A stretch of DNA of 11,171 nt from Cyclobacteriaceae bacterium (lineage in GTDB: Bacteria > Bacteroidota > Bacteroidia > Cytophagales > Cyclobacteriaceae). The stretch spans positions 1 through 11,171 of the forward strand of contig JAIENH010000225.1 of assembly GCA_019751475.1 (NCBI GenBank), written 5' to 3'. This document shows positions 1 to 8,373 of the stretch, piece by piece. Every line of letters begins with the position of its first letter. Positions within the stretch are counted from its first letter, which is position 1. The translations under genes and the position numbers were made by a program. The notes below the pieces were generated by a model. It searched no databases, was not told the DNA's origin, and was given only the letters and a program-made list of their open reading frames with translations.

Positions 1-451
1 GACGAACTTCAAGCAAATACCTGCCGGCATGCTCGGCTAGTAATGTGTAACTCAATTCTGATTTAAGCGTACCAGGAGTATCCCGGATGTAGGAAGTGGT
101 TTTGTTTTTCTTTTCGTCTTTCAATAGCCAATGAAACAGTGTACCTTCTTTGTGCGGAGGTCTCTTGCTTACGATAGCCCGATAGATCTTCTCCGTTTCG
201 CGCGAGCGAAAAAGCTCATTCATCCGCGAAAGCGATTTAGATGTTCGTGCGAAGACAACCACACCGCTCACCGGCCGGTCAAGGCGATGCACCACGCCTA
301 AAAAAACGTCACCGGGTTTAGCGTACTTCTCTTTGATGTAATCTTTTGCCCACTCGACCAATGGCTTATCGCCCGTTTCATCGCCCTGCACCAACACTCC
401 GGCTGGTTTGTTGATGGCCAGCAGATGATTGTCTTCGTAGAGCACTTGCAT
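1..451 (-). CDS. RluA-family RNA pseudouridine synthase (5' part, truncated by window edge)
   Basis: The gene starts at ATG 449-451 on the minus strand and runs off the left edge, leaving 150 N-terminal residues. Enzymes of this family isomerise uridine to pseudouridine at specific sites in rRNA or tRNA in the cytoplasm. Visible signs are the early block LLAINKPAGVLVQ (residues 10-22) and the catalytic motif HRLDRPVSG (55-63), in which Asp58 is the expected catalytic aspartate. There is no S4 domain before the catalytic part, since the reading starts directly at the catalytic fold. That fits the short RluA/RluC-like single-domain members better than RluD. The C-terminal part is outside the window, so the target uridine and exact orthology cannot be assigned. 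The gene is divergent from the Uma2-like gene with 38 bp between the starts. Confidence 0.9.
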   Translation of the reverse strand, partial: MQVLYEDNHLLAINKPAGVLVQGDETGDKPLVEWAKDYIKEKYAKPGDVFLGVVHRLDRPVSGVVVFARTSKSLSRMNELFRSRETEKIYRAIVSKRPPHKEGTLFHWLLKDEKKNKTTSYIRDTPGTLKSELSYTLLAEHAGRYLLEVR

Positions 452-489
452 AACGACCCAAACATCTTAAATATTTCTTATCTTTCCGT

Positions 490-1047
490 ATGCAAACTGC
501 AACAATTGACCGGAGCAGGGAATGGACGGTGGATGAATTTTTTCAGTTGGAGGAATCTAACCTGCCCTGTGAACTAATCAACGGAGAAGTGTTTATGAGC
601 CCAGCACCCAATGTTACCCATCAAGTGATAGCAGGAAATCTGTATGACCTGCTCAAACGGTACGCTCGTAAAAACGGAGGTATCGCAATGTTTTCACCTG
701 TAGATGTAATCCTCGACAGAAAAAATGTTCTTCAGCCCGATCTACTTTATGTTTCGAGAGAAAATCTGGGCATCATCTCAGAACGGGGACTGAATGCAGC
801 GCCTGACTTGGCTGTGGAGATCATCTCGCCTTCCAACAGTTTTAAAGACCGCAATCAAAAAAGAAAATTGTATCAAAAGTTTGGAGTGAAAGAGTACTGG
901 ATTATTGACCCTGGAAACAAAACGTTGGAGATTTACGATTTTAGTATGGAAGATACGCCCGTGTTGTATCTGGCTGAAGAAGGGTTGGTCACCTCGCGCC
1001 TGCTTTTGGGCCTATCTTTTCCCTTCCAGGATTTATTTGTGCGCTAA
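490..1047 (+). CDS. Uma2 family (DUF820) PD-(D/E)XK endonuclease-like protein
   Basis: This is a complete 185-residue cytoplasmic protein, the usual length for the Uma2/DUF820 family, which has a restriction-endonuclease-like fold. The features seen are the N-terminal WTVDEFFQLEE helix, the CELINGEVFMSP strand pair (residues 27-38), the acidic PDLLYVS motif (Asp84) and the PDLAVEIISPSN motif (105-116, Glu110). These are followed by KLYQKFGVKEYWIIDP (127-141), which is diagnostic of the family. Asp84 and Glu110 are the likely metal ligands. The biological substrate of the family is not established, and nuclease activity is inferred from the fold. ATG 490 is the first start after the divergent rluA-type start and has no evident Shine-Dalgarno. 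The gene stands alone and its stop lies 11 bp from the stop of the convergent prfC. Confidence 0.88.
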   Translation: MQTATIDRSREWTVDEFFQLEESNLPCELINGEVFMSPAPNVTHQVIAGNLYDLLKRYARKNGGIAMFSPVDVILDRKNVLQPDLLYVSRENLGIISERGLNAAPDLAVEIISPSNSFKDRNQKRKLYQKFGVKEYWIIDPGNKTLEIYDFSMEDTPVLYLAEEGLVTSRLLLGLSFPFQDLFVR

Positions 1048-1058
1048 GGAATCAGGGT

Positions 1059-2636
1059 TCAGAACTCTGAGGTAAAATGAAAGTTGATTTCAGGAAAGTT
1101 GTCTTGCACCATTTGCAACCAGGCTCTTGACTCCGCCATGAAAACCAATTTACCTTCCTTATCGCGCGCAATGTGTCGCAATTTTGAATTAACAAATTCT
1201 TGTAATTTTTGATCAGAAGAGCTGCTGATCCAGCAAGCCTTGTAAATGTTTTGCGGCACAAATTCTACTGTAGCGCTGTATTCATGCTTCAAGCGAAACT
1301 GAATAACCTCGAACTGAAGCGCCCCGACTGTACCGATCACTTTTCGCTTGCCTACATCAAAGGTGAAAAGTTGGGCTACACCTTCTTCCATTAATTGCTG
1401 CAGGCCTTTCTCTAATTGCTTGCTTTTCATGGCGTCCTTATTCACCACCTCTTTGAAAATTTCAGGAGAAAAACTGGGAATGCCCGTGTAAAATCCTTTT
1501 TCGCCTTCCGTGAGGGTATCACCAATTTTTAAGTTGCCTGTATCGTACAGACCTACAATATCACCTGGCCAGGCCTCGTCTACCGTTTCGCGGTCTTGCG
1601 CCATGAAGGCTGTGGCGTTGGAGAAGCGGATGCTTTTCTCTTGCCTAACGTGCAGGTAGTTACTGCCGCGCTCAAACTTGCCGGAGCACACGCGCAAAAA
1701 TGCAATGCGATTGCGATGCTTCGGGTCCATGTTGGCATGTATCTTAAAAATAAATCCGCTGAATTTACTTTCATTGGGTGCTACAATTCGCAATGTCGTT
1801 TCGCGGGCAATGGGTGGTGGGGCGAGGCGAATAAACGTGTCCAACAGTTCTTTTACTCCAAAGTTGTTAACTGCGCTCCCAAAAAATACGGGTGCTACTT
1901 TCCCTGTCAGGTAATCATTGACATCTAATTCAGGGTAGACGCCATTCAGTAACTCCACATCGGCCCGTAGCTGTCGTGCATTAGTCTCACCAACATATTC
2001 GTCCAGCACGGGATCGTTGATATCAGAAATTTCAATACCCTCTTCAATGGTGGTTTTGCTGGGTGTGAAAAGTTTCAAACTTTTTTCGTACAAACTATAC
2101 ACCCCTTTGAACGTCTTGCCCATGCTGATGGGCCAGCTTAATGGATGGACTTTAATACGCAGTTTCGCCTCGATTTCATCCAGCAAGTCGAACGGGTCTT
2201 GCCCTTCGCGATCAAGTTTGTTAATGAAACAAAGTACAGGTGTATTGCGCATGCGGCACACTTCCATCAATTTCTCCGTCTGCATCTCCACGCCCTTAAC
2301 GCAATCCACCACCATGATCACACTATCCACAGCGGTGAGTGTGCGATAGGTATCTTCGGCAAAGTCCTGGTGACCGGGAGTATCCAGTAGATTGATCTTG
2401 ATGTCTTTGTAGTTGAATCCCATCACGGAGGTAGCCACCGATATACCACGTTGCTTCTCTATCTCCATCCAGTCGCTGCGCGCGTGGTCTTTTATTTTAC
2501 TCGATTTTACCGCACCCGCCTTCTGAATAGCTCCTCCGAAAAGCAACAGCTTTTCTGTAAGTGTGGTTTTACCCGCATCGGGGTGACTGATAATACCAAA
2601 CGTTCTTCGCTTGGCAATTTCCTGTTCGAGTGTCAT
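1059..2636 (-). CDS. prfC: Peptide chain release factor 3 (RF3), translational GTPase
   Basis: The 525-residue protein is close to the length of E. coli RF3 (529). RF3 is a ribosome-bound GTPase that removes RF1/RF2 after peptide release and aids termination quality control. The G motifs are all present: P-loop HPDAGKTT (residues 18-25), switch I RGIS (63-66), DTPGH (85-89) and NKLD (139-142). The following block [14 protein letters not shown] separates RF3 from EF-G. The later domain II and C-terminal domain are intact, including a [11 protein letters not shown] segment and [13 protein letters not shown], both typical of RF3. The start ATG 2634-2636 begins the conserved [21 protein letters not shown]-terminus. 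A promoter-like element lies in the 59-bp gap behind the caspase-like gene, so it is probably transcribed independently of that gene. Confidence 0.97.
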   Translation of the reverse strand: MTLEQEIAKRRTFGIISHPDAGKTTLTEKLLLFGGAIQKAGAVKSSKIKDHARSDWMEIEKQRGISVATSVMGFNYKDIKINLLDTPGHQDFAEDTYRTLTAVDSVIMVVDCVKGVEMQTEKLMEVCRMRNTPVLCFINKLDREGQDPFDLLDEIEAKLRIKVHPLSWPISMGKTFKGVYSLYEKSLKLFTPSKTTIEEGIEISDINDPVLDEYVGETNARQLRADVELLNGVYPELDVNDYLTGKVAPVFFGSAVNNFGVKELLDTFIRLAPPPIARETTLRIVAPNESKFSGFIFKIHANMDPKHRNRIAFLRVCSGKFERGSNYLHVRQEKSIRFSNATAFMAQDRETVDEAWPGDIVGLYDTGNLKIGDTLTEGEKGFYTGIPSFSPEIFKEVVNKDAMKSKQLEKGLQQLMEEGVAQLFTFDVGKRKVIGTVGALQFEVIQFRLKHEYSATVEFVPQNIYKACWISSSSDQKLQEFVNSKLRHIARDKEGKLVFMAESRAWLQMVQDNFPEINFHFTSEF

Positions 2637-2653
2637 GATTTGAATTAGAGGCG

Positions 2654-2686
2654 CAAAACTAATCTTTCTGAGGCAAGGGTCGCAAA
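2654..2686 (-). promoter_or_regulatory. Bacteroidota-type promoter for prfC (TTTG / N21 / TAGTTTTG)
   Basis: On the minus strand, TTTG (complement of 2683-2686) is followed after 21 bp by TAGTTTTG (complement of 2654-2661). This matches the known Bacteroidota housekeeping sigma consensus of TTTG near -33 and TAnnTTTG near -7. The predicted transcription start is a few bases downstream, leaving a leader of roughly 10-15 nt before the prfC ATG. The sequence match is direct; promoter activity is inferred. Confidence 0.6.
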
Positions 2687-2695
2687 CGCTGGCCC

Positions 2696-3661
2696 CTACT
2701 TTCGCAAAAAGATGAAGTCACCGCCTTCGTCACCGGTCTCCTGTATCACGCCAAATTGAGGCACGGTGTTGGTGTTGTTCATCACGGCTGTCTCAACGCT
2801 AAAGAATAACTGGCGGGCGGTGAAGTATTGACTTGTATTGTCGCGCAAGCGCTTTAATAAATACTCCATGAACTTACTTTGGTCGGGCACAGTGGTCAGC
2901 GTTCCGCTGGTCATAGCCTTGCGGCTTGGCAACTGATAAATTTTAGCCACCGCATACTCGTTCATTTCTGACACTACCTCACGCGTTTTAAAAATGCTTC
3001 CACTAAAACAGGCATCCGTCACCAGCAAGGTGTGCTTGGATTGAATGCCGGAGATGTAATCGCGCACGGTACTGTTGGCGATCCAGTTGGCTTTGTTATC
3101 GGTCTTCGCGTCTGATGGCAGCCAATAGCCAACCTTGAGGCGCTCATCCCAAATGCCGTGACCGGCATAAAAAATGAGCAGGTTGTCTTTGGGCGTAATT
3201 TTTCTGGCCATTTCTTCAAATGCCGAAATGATTTGATCACGTGTTGGGTTTCTTAAAAAAGAAACATTCTGAGCGGGGAAGTTATAGTCCGTTTCGAGCA
3301 CTTGCTTAAAGGCAGCTGCGTCTTTCACCGGCTGGTTTAAGTTGGAAAGGCCTGCATTGGCATACTGATATTTTTCAACCCCTATTAATAAAGCATAGTA
3401 GTTAGGCTTGTTGGCTGGTGGGGCTGTCTTGGTGGTAGTAGCGGCTGCCTGTTGGGAAGACTTGGCATCGCTCCGTTGGGTTGGGCTATCTGAAAAATTA
3501 AGGGACACTGATTCAGAGATTCCTGAAACAGCTTGCATTTTTTCTGCACCAAATTCCAACCGCACAGGCTTACTCTGGCCCGAAATACGGACAGGCGCAT
3601 CCTGTGCTGCGGCTATACCGAAAGCAAGACAAAGGACGAGTATGGAAAAAAGATTTTTCAT
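2696..3661 (-). CDS. Exported caspase-like (peptidase C14/metacaspase-like) protein
   Basis: The 321-residue protein has a signal peptide ([20 protein letters not shown], cleavage near 19-20), a Ser/Thr/Ala/Pro-rich linker (about 60-86), and a caspase fold from residue 87. The p20-like core begins [12 protein letters not shown] (88-99). The catalytic dyad is visible as His168 in FYAGHG (164-169) and Cys218 in TDACFSGS (215-222), with the expected hydrophobic strands before each. Bacterial C14 peptidases usually cleave after basic or acidic residues, but the specificity here cannot be read from the sequence. The signal peptide places the enzyme outside the cytoplasm. Its ATG overlaps the TGA of the preceding gene by 4 bp (ATGA), so it is probably translationally coupled to it. 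The start is well supported by the signal peptide. Confidence 0.88.
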   Translation of the reverse strand: MKNLFSILVLCLAFGIAAAQDAPVRISGQSKPVRLEFGAEKMQAVSGISESVSLNFSDSPTQRSDAKSSQQAAATTTKTAPPANKPNYYALLIGVEKYQYANAGLSNLNQPVKDAAAFKQVLETDYNFPAQNVSFLRNPTRDQIISAFEEMARKITPKDNLLIFYAGHGIWDERLKVGYWLPSDAKTDNKANWIANSTVRDYISGIQSKHTLLVTDACFSGSIFKTREVVSEMNEYAVAKIYQLPSRKAMTSGTLTTVPDQSKFMEYLLKRLRDNTSQYFTARQLFFSVETAVMNNTNTVPQFGVIQETGDEGGDFIFLRK

Positions 3662-4389
3662 TTTGACACGGACACATTTGTGAATGTGAAAGCGGCCGTG
3701 GCGTTATCGGCCACACAAGCACCCAGCGAACCAACATACAGAGTTAAATTTGGAATAGCCGACATGGACGGGTCAACTCCGTCAAACGTAACATAGCCAC
3801 GCAAGGGCACATTGTTGAGCGCTGCCTTGTCCTGCCCTTTGGGTGTGCCCGCTACGAAGCCATCCGTAATTTTGATTTTGTTCTTGTAGTTGTCCACGAG
3901 GTAGGTGTTGGTGACATAAGCACTCAGGTAAATGGTACAATTGCTGGTGATAGGTGTGATAGTAAAATCTACTTTCAACCTGGAGCTTTCGCTTTTCACT
4001 TCGTTGAGCTCTACACGCAGGCAACGATTTTGAACACCCTCCACCGATGCGGTCGCTGCTTTGGAAAGTGCCTCCACCTTAAATACAGCATCACCTGAAA
4101 ACGGGCCCATCTCCTGCTTACCGCTCCAAATGATTTTTTTATTGGCCCCGGGCATCGCGTTTTGCTTCACATCTCCGGTCACCGACCTCAGCTCATCGGT
4201 AAAGGACACGCCTCCATCTTTTGATACGTAGAGCTTCACAAAATAACTTTTGTTAGTATTGTCCATCAGATCGTAGGTGACCAACACGTCATTGCCAGCT
4301 TGCACAGCCTTCACGTTTTGTACTTGCTGCGAAAAGGCTATTCCGCAAGAGAATAAAAAAAAGCCGCCCGTAACTAATCTTCTGATCAT
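3658..4389 (-). CDS. Exported two-domain beta-sandwich protein of unknown function
   Basis: This is a 243-residue protein with an N-terminal signal peptide (about 1-20, cleavage before QQVQNV). Cys15 in LFSC is a weak lipobox alternative, with Phe at -2. Residues 22-106 resemble a fibronectin/Ig-like module frequent in exported Bacteroidota proteins: a VxVTYDL strand, LYVSKDGGVSF (53-63), a SVTGDV turn (69-74) and KKIIWSG (84-90). The second half (about 123-243) reads as another beta-sandwich. It contains RCLRVELNEV, VDFTITP, a DNYKNKIKI strand and VPLRGYVTFDGV (194-205), loosely recalling DUF4352-like ligand-binding folds. No catalytic motif is seen. It is the first gene of a two-gene operon and overlaps the caspase-like gene by 4 bp, which suggests a partner, scaffold or inhibitor role. 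That role is inference only. Confidence 0.75.
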   Translation of the reverse strand: MIRRLVTGGFFLFSCGIAFSQQVQNVKAVQAGNDVLVTYDLMDNTNKSYFVKLYVSKDGGVSFTDELRSVTGDVKQNAMPGANKKIIWSGKQEMGPFSGDAVFKVEALSKAATASVEGVQNRCLRVELNEVKSESSRLKVDFTITPITSNCTIYLSAYVTNTYLVDNYKNKIKITDGFVAGTPKGQDKAALNNVPLRGYVTFDGVDPSMSAIPNLTLYVGSLGACVADNATAAFTFTNVSVSK

Positions 4390-4414
4390 GAATCGCTGAT
4401 TTTAATCGTTATTG

Positions 4415-4422
4415 CAAAGGTA
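4415..4422 (-). promoter_or_regulatory. Minus-7 box TACCTTTG for the beta-sandwich/caspase operon
   Basis: The complement of 4415-4422 reads TACCTTTG, a perfect match to the Bacteroidota TAnnTTTG minus-7 element. It lies 25 bp upstream of the ATG at 4389, in the 48-bp gap after the bestrophin-like gene. No clean TTTG is present 19-21 bp further upstream, only a T-rich run. It suggests that the two-gene operon has its own promoter. Confidence 0.5.
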
Positions 4423-4437
4423 CGTTTTTCTAAAAAA

Positions 4438-5178
4438 TCAGGACTTGATGTCCACCTGAAATCCACCCAGCCTGATATCATCTAAACCTCTTTGATCAAA
4501 CGGATTCTCCATCTGATCTTGTACATTAAAGAGAGAAATAAGAATAAAGCCCGTGATCATACTAAGCGAATAAACGACCCAGTCGGCATGGGCATCCAGT
4601 CGGTGCATAAGAGATGGTGTGTAAAGAAGCGGAAAAAAATAAATAAATATCTGGCAGTAGGCCCTAAGGCTGATGGGCGTGCGGTGTGTGTCGATAGCAA
4701 TTGAATTTTCGATGCTGGAATGAACATCCTTCAAAAATCTAAAAATCTTAAATGCCTCCCCTGTGGATATTTCTTCTTTATGTTCGTTGATAAATTGATA
4801 GACCTTTTCCAATTCAGACCGAAAGCCCGATTCGTCTTTAACAGGATTTGACAAGTTCTTTACGAATGAGTCGGATATTCTGAGCAATACCGATGTGATC
4901 TCTGCCTTGTGCTCGTCCGTAAGCTTTTTACTCCGCTGAAAGCAGCGGTACACAATGAGCAGGCTCGACTTAAACCGGCTCAAATGCTCCAGCGCCTTTT
5001 CGCGTCTGCGAAAAGCCGCCCGAATAGTAAACACCAGCGGGAAAATGATGGCTATTCCAATAATCGTCAGGTCGAGGTTGTACTTGATGTCGTACCGGAT
5101 AACAAAAAAAGAAATGCCAAAACAGATCAATAACACCTGAAAAGTCCTGACATTTATAATGTGAAAATATTTGTTCAT
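4438..5178 (-). CDS. Bestrophin-like four-helix membrane protein
   Basis: This is a 246-residue integral membrane protein. Hydrophobic segments lie at about 13-28, 36-51, 173-190 and 199-217, with a long helical, charged cytoplasmic region between the second and third. The segment FPLVFTIRAAFRRREKALEHL (46-66), the RTPISLRAY motif before helix 3 (166-174) and the ENPFDQRGLDDI motif (224-235) after helix 4 match the layout of bestrophin/UPF0187-type anion channels, which end their membrane domain with a similar NPF plus acidic cluster. Homologues in bacteria form pentameric channels; conduction by this protein is inferred. The family call is by motif and topology, not alignment, and a generic membrane protein cannot be excluded. 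It is divergent from the CotH-like gene with 40 bp between starts. Confidence 0.55.
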   Translation of the reverse strand: MNKYFHIINVRTFQVLLICFGISFFVIRYDIKYNLDLTIIGIAIIFPLVFTIRAAFRRREKALEHLSRFKSSLLIVYRCFQRSKKLTDEHKAEITSVLLRISDSFVKNLSNPVKDESGFRSELEKVYQFINEHKEEISTGEAFKIFRFLKDVHSSIENSIAIDTHRTPISLRAYCQIFIYFFPLLYTPSLMHRLDAHADWVVYSLSMITGFILISLFNVQDQMENPFDQRGLDDIRLGGFQVDIKS

Positions 5179-5218
5179 AGGGGCTTACTTCGCGATTAAA
5201 ACTTCAACCATAGTTTGC

Positions 5219-6241
5219 ATGAAAAAGGCTAGTGTTCTTTCGTTGTTAATTTTTGCCGTACTTCCTTTGGCCGCACAAAACCAAGACGTAACACCGCTAT
5301 TCAAGGAAGAAAAGGCACTTGACCTCAAGCTGGCCTTCTCGATCAAAGATATTAAAAAGAAGACCAACGATTCAACCTACCTGCCCGCCACACTTTACCT
5401 GAAGAATGCAAGTGGGGCCTGGGACTCTGTAAAGATTGATATTCGAGCCCGCGGCATTTTCAGAAGAGAAAATTGTTACTTCCCTCCCATTCGTATCAAA
5501 GCAGATAAAAAAGATACGAAAGGTACCCTGCTGGAAGGAAACAAGAGTCTTAAACTGGTACTGCCCTGCAAGAACAATGATGGAAAGAATGCCCTGGTCA
5601 TGAAAGAGTATATCTGCTACCAGATGTTTGAGCAGATCACTCCTTATTATTTTAACACACGCCTCGCCAATCTGGAGCTGACGGAAATTGACGACAACAA
5701 AAGAAAGGTTACACTTGTCACGGCCTTCCTTATAGAAGATGATGATCTGGTGGCCAAGCGGCATAAGGCCAAGGTGATGGATAATCTTAAAATACCACCA
5801 TTGGTTTTAAATGATACTTGCGCTCTTCAACATGATTTTTTCCAATACCTTGTGGCGAACACTGATTGGTCAACTACTTTTTTGCATAACGCCAAATTGA
5901 TTTTTCAAGAACCTAAAAAGTATATACCTCTAGCGTATGACTTTGACATGTCGGGCTTTGTAAATCCACCCTATGCCAAGGTGAATCCAGCGCTCGGAAT
6001 CGCGAATGTACGCGAACGATTATACCGCGGCTTTTGCCGGAAGGAGCCTGTTGTTCAGTTCGTGCGAAAACAAATTCTGGAAAAGGAACCTGTTTTGTTG
6101 GGCACAATCGACCAATATGAAAAAGATTTCTTGCCACGCGACTTTAATGACATGAAGAAATACACGGCTGAATTTTTCAATGTCTTGAAAGACGAAAGTC
6201 AGTTTAAGCGAAACATTCTCGAAGGGTGCCGGAAGAAATAG
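5219..6241 (+). CDS. Exported CotH-like atypical protein kinase homologue (putative)
   Basis: I chose the ATG at 5219 (340 residues) because it begins a clean signal peptide, MKKASVLSLLIFAVLPLAAQ. An in-frame ATG at 5171 would add 16 residues, bury the signal and overlap the divergent gene. The body resembles the CotH family: a substrate or metal segment KIDIRARGIFRR (72-83), GNKSLKLVLPC (107-117), a YICYQMFEQITPYYFNTRLA helix (131-150) and AFLIEDDDLVAKR (169-181). Kinase-type residues follow as NTDWS (214-218) with HNAKL (223-227), and AYDFDMSG (239-246), which probably supply the catalytic and Mg-binding acids. CotH of Bacillus spores is an atypical secreted kinase; activity and substrate here are inferred. 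The gene stands alone. Confidence 0.65.
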   Translation: MKKASVLSLLIFAVLPLAAQNQDVTPLFKEEKALDLKLAFSIKDIKKKTNDSTYLPATLYLKNASGAWDSVKIDIRARGIFRRENCYFPPIRIKADKKDTKGTLLEGNKSLKLVLPCKNNDGKNALVMKEYICYQMFEQITPYYFNTRLANLELTEIDDNKRKVTLVTAFLIEDDDLVAKRHKAKVMDNLKIPPLVLNDTCALQHDFFQYLVANTDWSTTFLHNAKLIFQEPKKYIPLAYDFDMSGFVNPPYAKVNPALGIANVRERLYRGFCRKEPVVQFVRKQILEKEPVLLGTIDQYEKDFLPRDFNDMKKYTAEFFNVLKDESQFKRNILEGCRKK

Positions 6242-6271
6242 CGCCCTGAACCGACCTATCTAGCCCGTTAC

Positions 6272-6312
6272 TGCCACTCTGTCACTTTTTGCCAACCCAT
6301 ACTCTGTTGGCA
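6272..6312 (+). repeat. Four TGNCA pentamers upstream of dnaK
   Basis: The self-complementary pentamer TGNCA occurs at 6272 (TGCCA), 6280 (TGTCA), 6290 (TGCCA) and 6308 (TGGCA) within 41 bp, so the intervals are 8, 10 and 18 bp. GCCAA at 6291-6295 and TTGGC at 6307-6311 form an 11-bp-spaced inverted repeat. This clustering directly before a chaperone gene could be a regulator-binding region. No CIRCE element (TTAGCACTC-N9-GAGTGCTAA) is present. The repeats are direct observation; their function is inferred. Confidence 0.45.
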
Positions 6313-6323
6313 TAATCATTGAC
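6307..6323 (+). promoter_or_regulatory. Possible sigma-54-like promoter of dnaK
   Basis: TTGGCATAATCATTGAC carries GG (6309-6310) and, exactly 10 bp further, GA (6321-6322). Sigma-54 promoters require TGGCA-N6-TTGC with this spacing. The -24 half fits well (TGGCA) and the -12 half fits TTG, but the usually essential C is A. A start near 6333 would leave a leader of about 27 nt. The alternative is a housekeeping minus-7 box TTGATTTG (6339-6346), one base off TAnnTTTG. Confidence 0.35.
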
Positions 6324-6360
6324 CTTAGGCCTTGAATCTTGATTTGAAAACACTACTACT

Positions 6361-8286
6361 ATGGGAAAAATAATAGGAATTGATTTAGGAACTACCAACT
6401 CGTGCGTGGCCGTAATGGAAGGCAGCGAGCCGGTGGTTATTGCCAATAGCGAAGGACGTAGAACGACCCCTTCCATCGTGGGTTTTTTGGACAACGGTAA
6501 AGGCGAGCGCAAAGTGGGTGACCCTGCCAAGCGCCAGGCCATCACCAATCCCAAAAATACCGTGCAGTCCATCAAGCGATTTATGGGCAAGAAGTTCAAT
6601 GATGTGACAGGCGAAAAGAAAATGGTGAGCTACTCCGTAGAGAGTGGCAGCAATGATACCGTTCGCGTTTGCATTGGTGACCGCCTTTATACTCCGCAGG
6701 AAATCTCGGCTATGATTCTTCAAAAAATGAAGACCACGGCTGAAGACTACTTGGGCACTACCGTTACTGAAGCAGTCATTACTGTGCCTGCCTACTTCAA
6801 TGATGCAGAGCGTCAAGCCACAAAAGAAGCCGGGCAGATTGCAGGCCTGGATGTGAAGCGTATTATTAATGAGCCTACGGCTGCAGCCCTCGCCTACGGC
6901 CTCGATAAGAAAAACAAAGACATGAAGATCGCGGTGTACGACCTGGGCGGTGGTACCTTCGATATCTCTATTTTGGAATTGGGTGACGGTGTGTTTGAAG
7001 TAAAATCTACCAACGGTGATGTGCACCTGGGTGGTGATGACTTTGACATGCGCATTATGAATTGGCTGGCGGACGAATTCAAGTCTGAGAAGAATATTGA
7101 TTTGCGCAAAGACCCTATGGCGCTGCAACGCCTGAAGGAAGCGGCTGAAAAAGCTAAGATTGAACTTTCCAGCGGCAATGAGACTGAAATCAATTTGCCG
7201 TATATCACTTCCGTGGATGGCGTGCCGGAGCACCTGGTGAAAAAATTAAGCCGAGCCAAATTTGAACAACTGTGTGATGATTTGATCAAGCGCACACTGG
7301 AGCCATGCAAGAAGGCAATGGCCGACTCAGGTTACTCCGTTTCACAAATTGACGAAGTGATCCTGGTGGGTGGTTCAACGCGCATCCCTCGCATACAAGA
7401 AGAAGTCGAGAAATTCTTCGGTAAGAAACCTTCAAAGGGCGTGAACCCGGACGAGGTTGTAGCGGTAGGTGCTGCGATTCAAGGTGGTGTGTTGACCGGT
7501 GAAGTGAAGGATGTATTGTTGTTGGACGTAACTCCGCTCTCATTGGGTATCGAAACCATGGGTGGTGTGATGACGAAGTTGATCGAATCCAATACAACGA
7601 TTCCTTCCAAGAAATCAGAAGTATTCTCAACGGCCAGCGACAGCCAGCCTTCAGTAGAAATACATGTGTTGCAAGGTGAGCGCCCGTTGGCAAAAGACAA
7701 TAGAACCATTGGTCGTTTCCACTTGGATGGAATTCCTCCGGCTCCGCGCGGTGTGCCGCAAATTGAAGTTACGTTTGATATTGATGCAAATGGTATTCTT
7801 CATGTGTCGGCCAAAGACAAGGGCACGGGCAAAGAGCAAAAGATCCGTATCGAGGCCAGCAGCGGCTTGACCGATGCGGAGATACAGAAGATGAAGCAGG
7901 AGGCTCAGGCCAATGCTGAAAACGATAAGAAGGAAAAAGAAAAGATTGAAAAGGTAAACCAGGCAGACTCCATGATTTTCCAAACGGAAAAACAACTGAA
8001 GGAGTACGGAGACAAACTTTCTGATGGAAACAAGAGCGCTATCAACAGCGCATTGGAAAAACTGAAAGAGGCTCACAAGAGTCAAGACCTCACTTCTATC
8101 GAAAGTGCGTTGAACACATTGAATGCCGCCTGGCAAGCCGCCTCACAAGAAATGTATGCGGCCTCCGGGGCAGGAGCACAAGGTGGTCCTGGCGCTGGCG
8201 CGAATGCCGGAGCAGGTCCTTCGGGAAATGCCGGCTCAACCAGCGGTGATGCGACTGATGTGGAGTATGAAGAAGTGAAAAAGTAA
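6361..8286 (+). CDS. dnaK: Chaperone protein DnaK (Hsp70)
   Basis: The complete 641-residue Hsp70 is an ATP-driven cytoplasmic chaperone that works with DnaJ and GrpE. All signatures are present: IDLGTTNS (residues 7-14), [11 protein letters not shown] (170-180), DLGGGTFD (194-201, with Thr199 at the classic autophosphorylation position), and [17 protein letters not shown]. The interdomain linker is [15 protein letters not shown] (384-398), followed by the substrate-binding domain. The C-terminal lid ends in a Gly/Ala-rich stretch and the VEYEEVKK tail typical of bacterial DnaK. The 119-bp upstream region carries candidate regulatory sites, and an intrinsic terminator follows the stop, so it is transcribed alone rather than with grpE or dnaJ here. 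Nothing is truncated. Confidence 0.99.
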   Translation: MGKIIGIDLGTTNSCVAVMEGSEPVVIANSEGRRTTPSIVGFLDNGKGERKVGDPAKRQAITNPKNTVQSIKRFMGKKFNDVTGEKKMVSYSVESGSNDTVRVCIGDRLYTPQEISAMILQKMKTTAEDYLGTTVTEAVITVPAYFNDAERQATKEAGQIAGLDVKRIINEPTAAALAYGLDKKNKDMKIAVYDLGGGTFDISILELGDGVFEVKSTNGDVHLGGDDFDMRIMNWLADEFKSEKNIDLRKDPMALQRLKEAAEKAKIELSSGNETEINLPYITSVDGVPEHLVKKLSRAKFEQLCDDLIKRTLEPCKKAMADSGYSVSQIDEVILVGGSTRIPRIQEEVEKFFGKKPSKGVNPDEVVAVGAAIQGGVLTGEVKDVLLLDVTPLSLGIETMGGVMTKLIESNTTIPSKKSEVFSTASDSQPSVEIHVLQGERPLAKDNRTIGRFHLDGIPPAPRGVPQIEVTFDIDANGILHVSAKDKGTGKEQKIRIEASSGLTDAEIQKMKQEAQANAENDKKEKEKIEKVNQADSMIFQTEKQLKEYGDKLSDGNKSAINSALEKLKEAHKSQDLTSIESALNTLNAAWQAASQEMYAASGAGAQGGPGAGANAGAGPSGNAGSTSGDATDVEYEEVKK

Positions 8287-8309
8287 TTTACATTAAGTAG
8301 CATAAAGAA

Positions 8310-8340
8310 AGGCTTCTCAATAGTGGGAAGCCTGTTTTAT
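8310..8340 (+). terminator. Rho-independent terminator of dnaK
   Basis: AGGCTTCTC (8310-8318) pairs with GGGAAGCCT (8325-8333) as a 9-bp stem with one G-U pair and a 6-base loop AATAGT, followed by GTTTTATTT. It starts 24 bp after the dnaK stop. An A-rich run just before the stem could let it work weakly in the other direction. Confidence 0.85.
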
Positions 8341-8373
8341 TTACAGAACTCAACGCAAGTCAAGATCATTTAT

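Noticed and set aside
490..1047. Uma2-like nuclease as part of a restriction or toxin system
   Set aside because: It stands alone between housekeeping genes, with no methylase, antitoxin or mobile-element hallmark beside it.
2696..4389. Caspase-like gene as effector of an antiviral defence system (for example with a gasdermin or type III CRISPR module)
   Set aside because: The product has a clear signal peptide, there is no gasdermin, nucleotide cyclase, CRISPR gene or array nearby, and the only coupled gene is an exported beta-sandwich protein.
5171..5218. Upstream ATG extension of the CotH-like gene
   Set aside because: It would bury the signal peptide and overlap the divergent membrane-protein gene; the ATG at 5219 explains the N-terminus better.
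6223..6247. Hairpin AGGGTGC/GCGCCCT spanning the CotH-like stop codon as a terminator
   Set aside because: The stem is only 7 bp with a G-U pair, the loop is 11 bases, and no T tract follows.
6385..7233. Long open frames antisense to dnaK
   Set aside because: They mirror the codon structure of a strongly conserved gene, and their translations have no recognisable domain.
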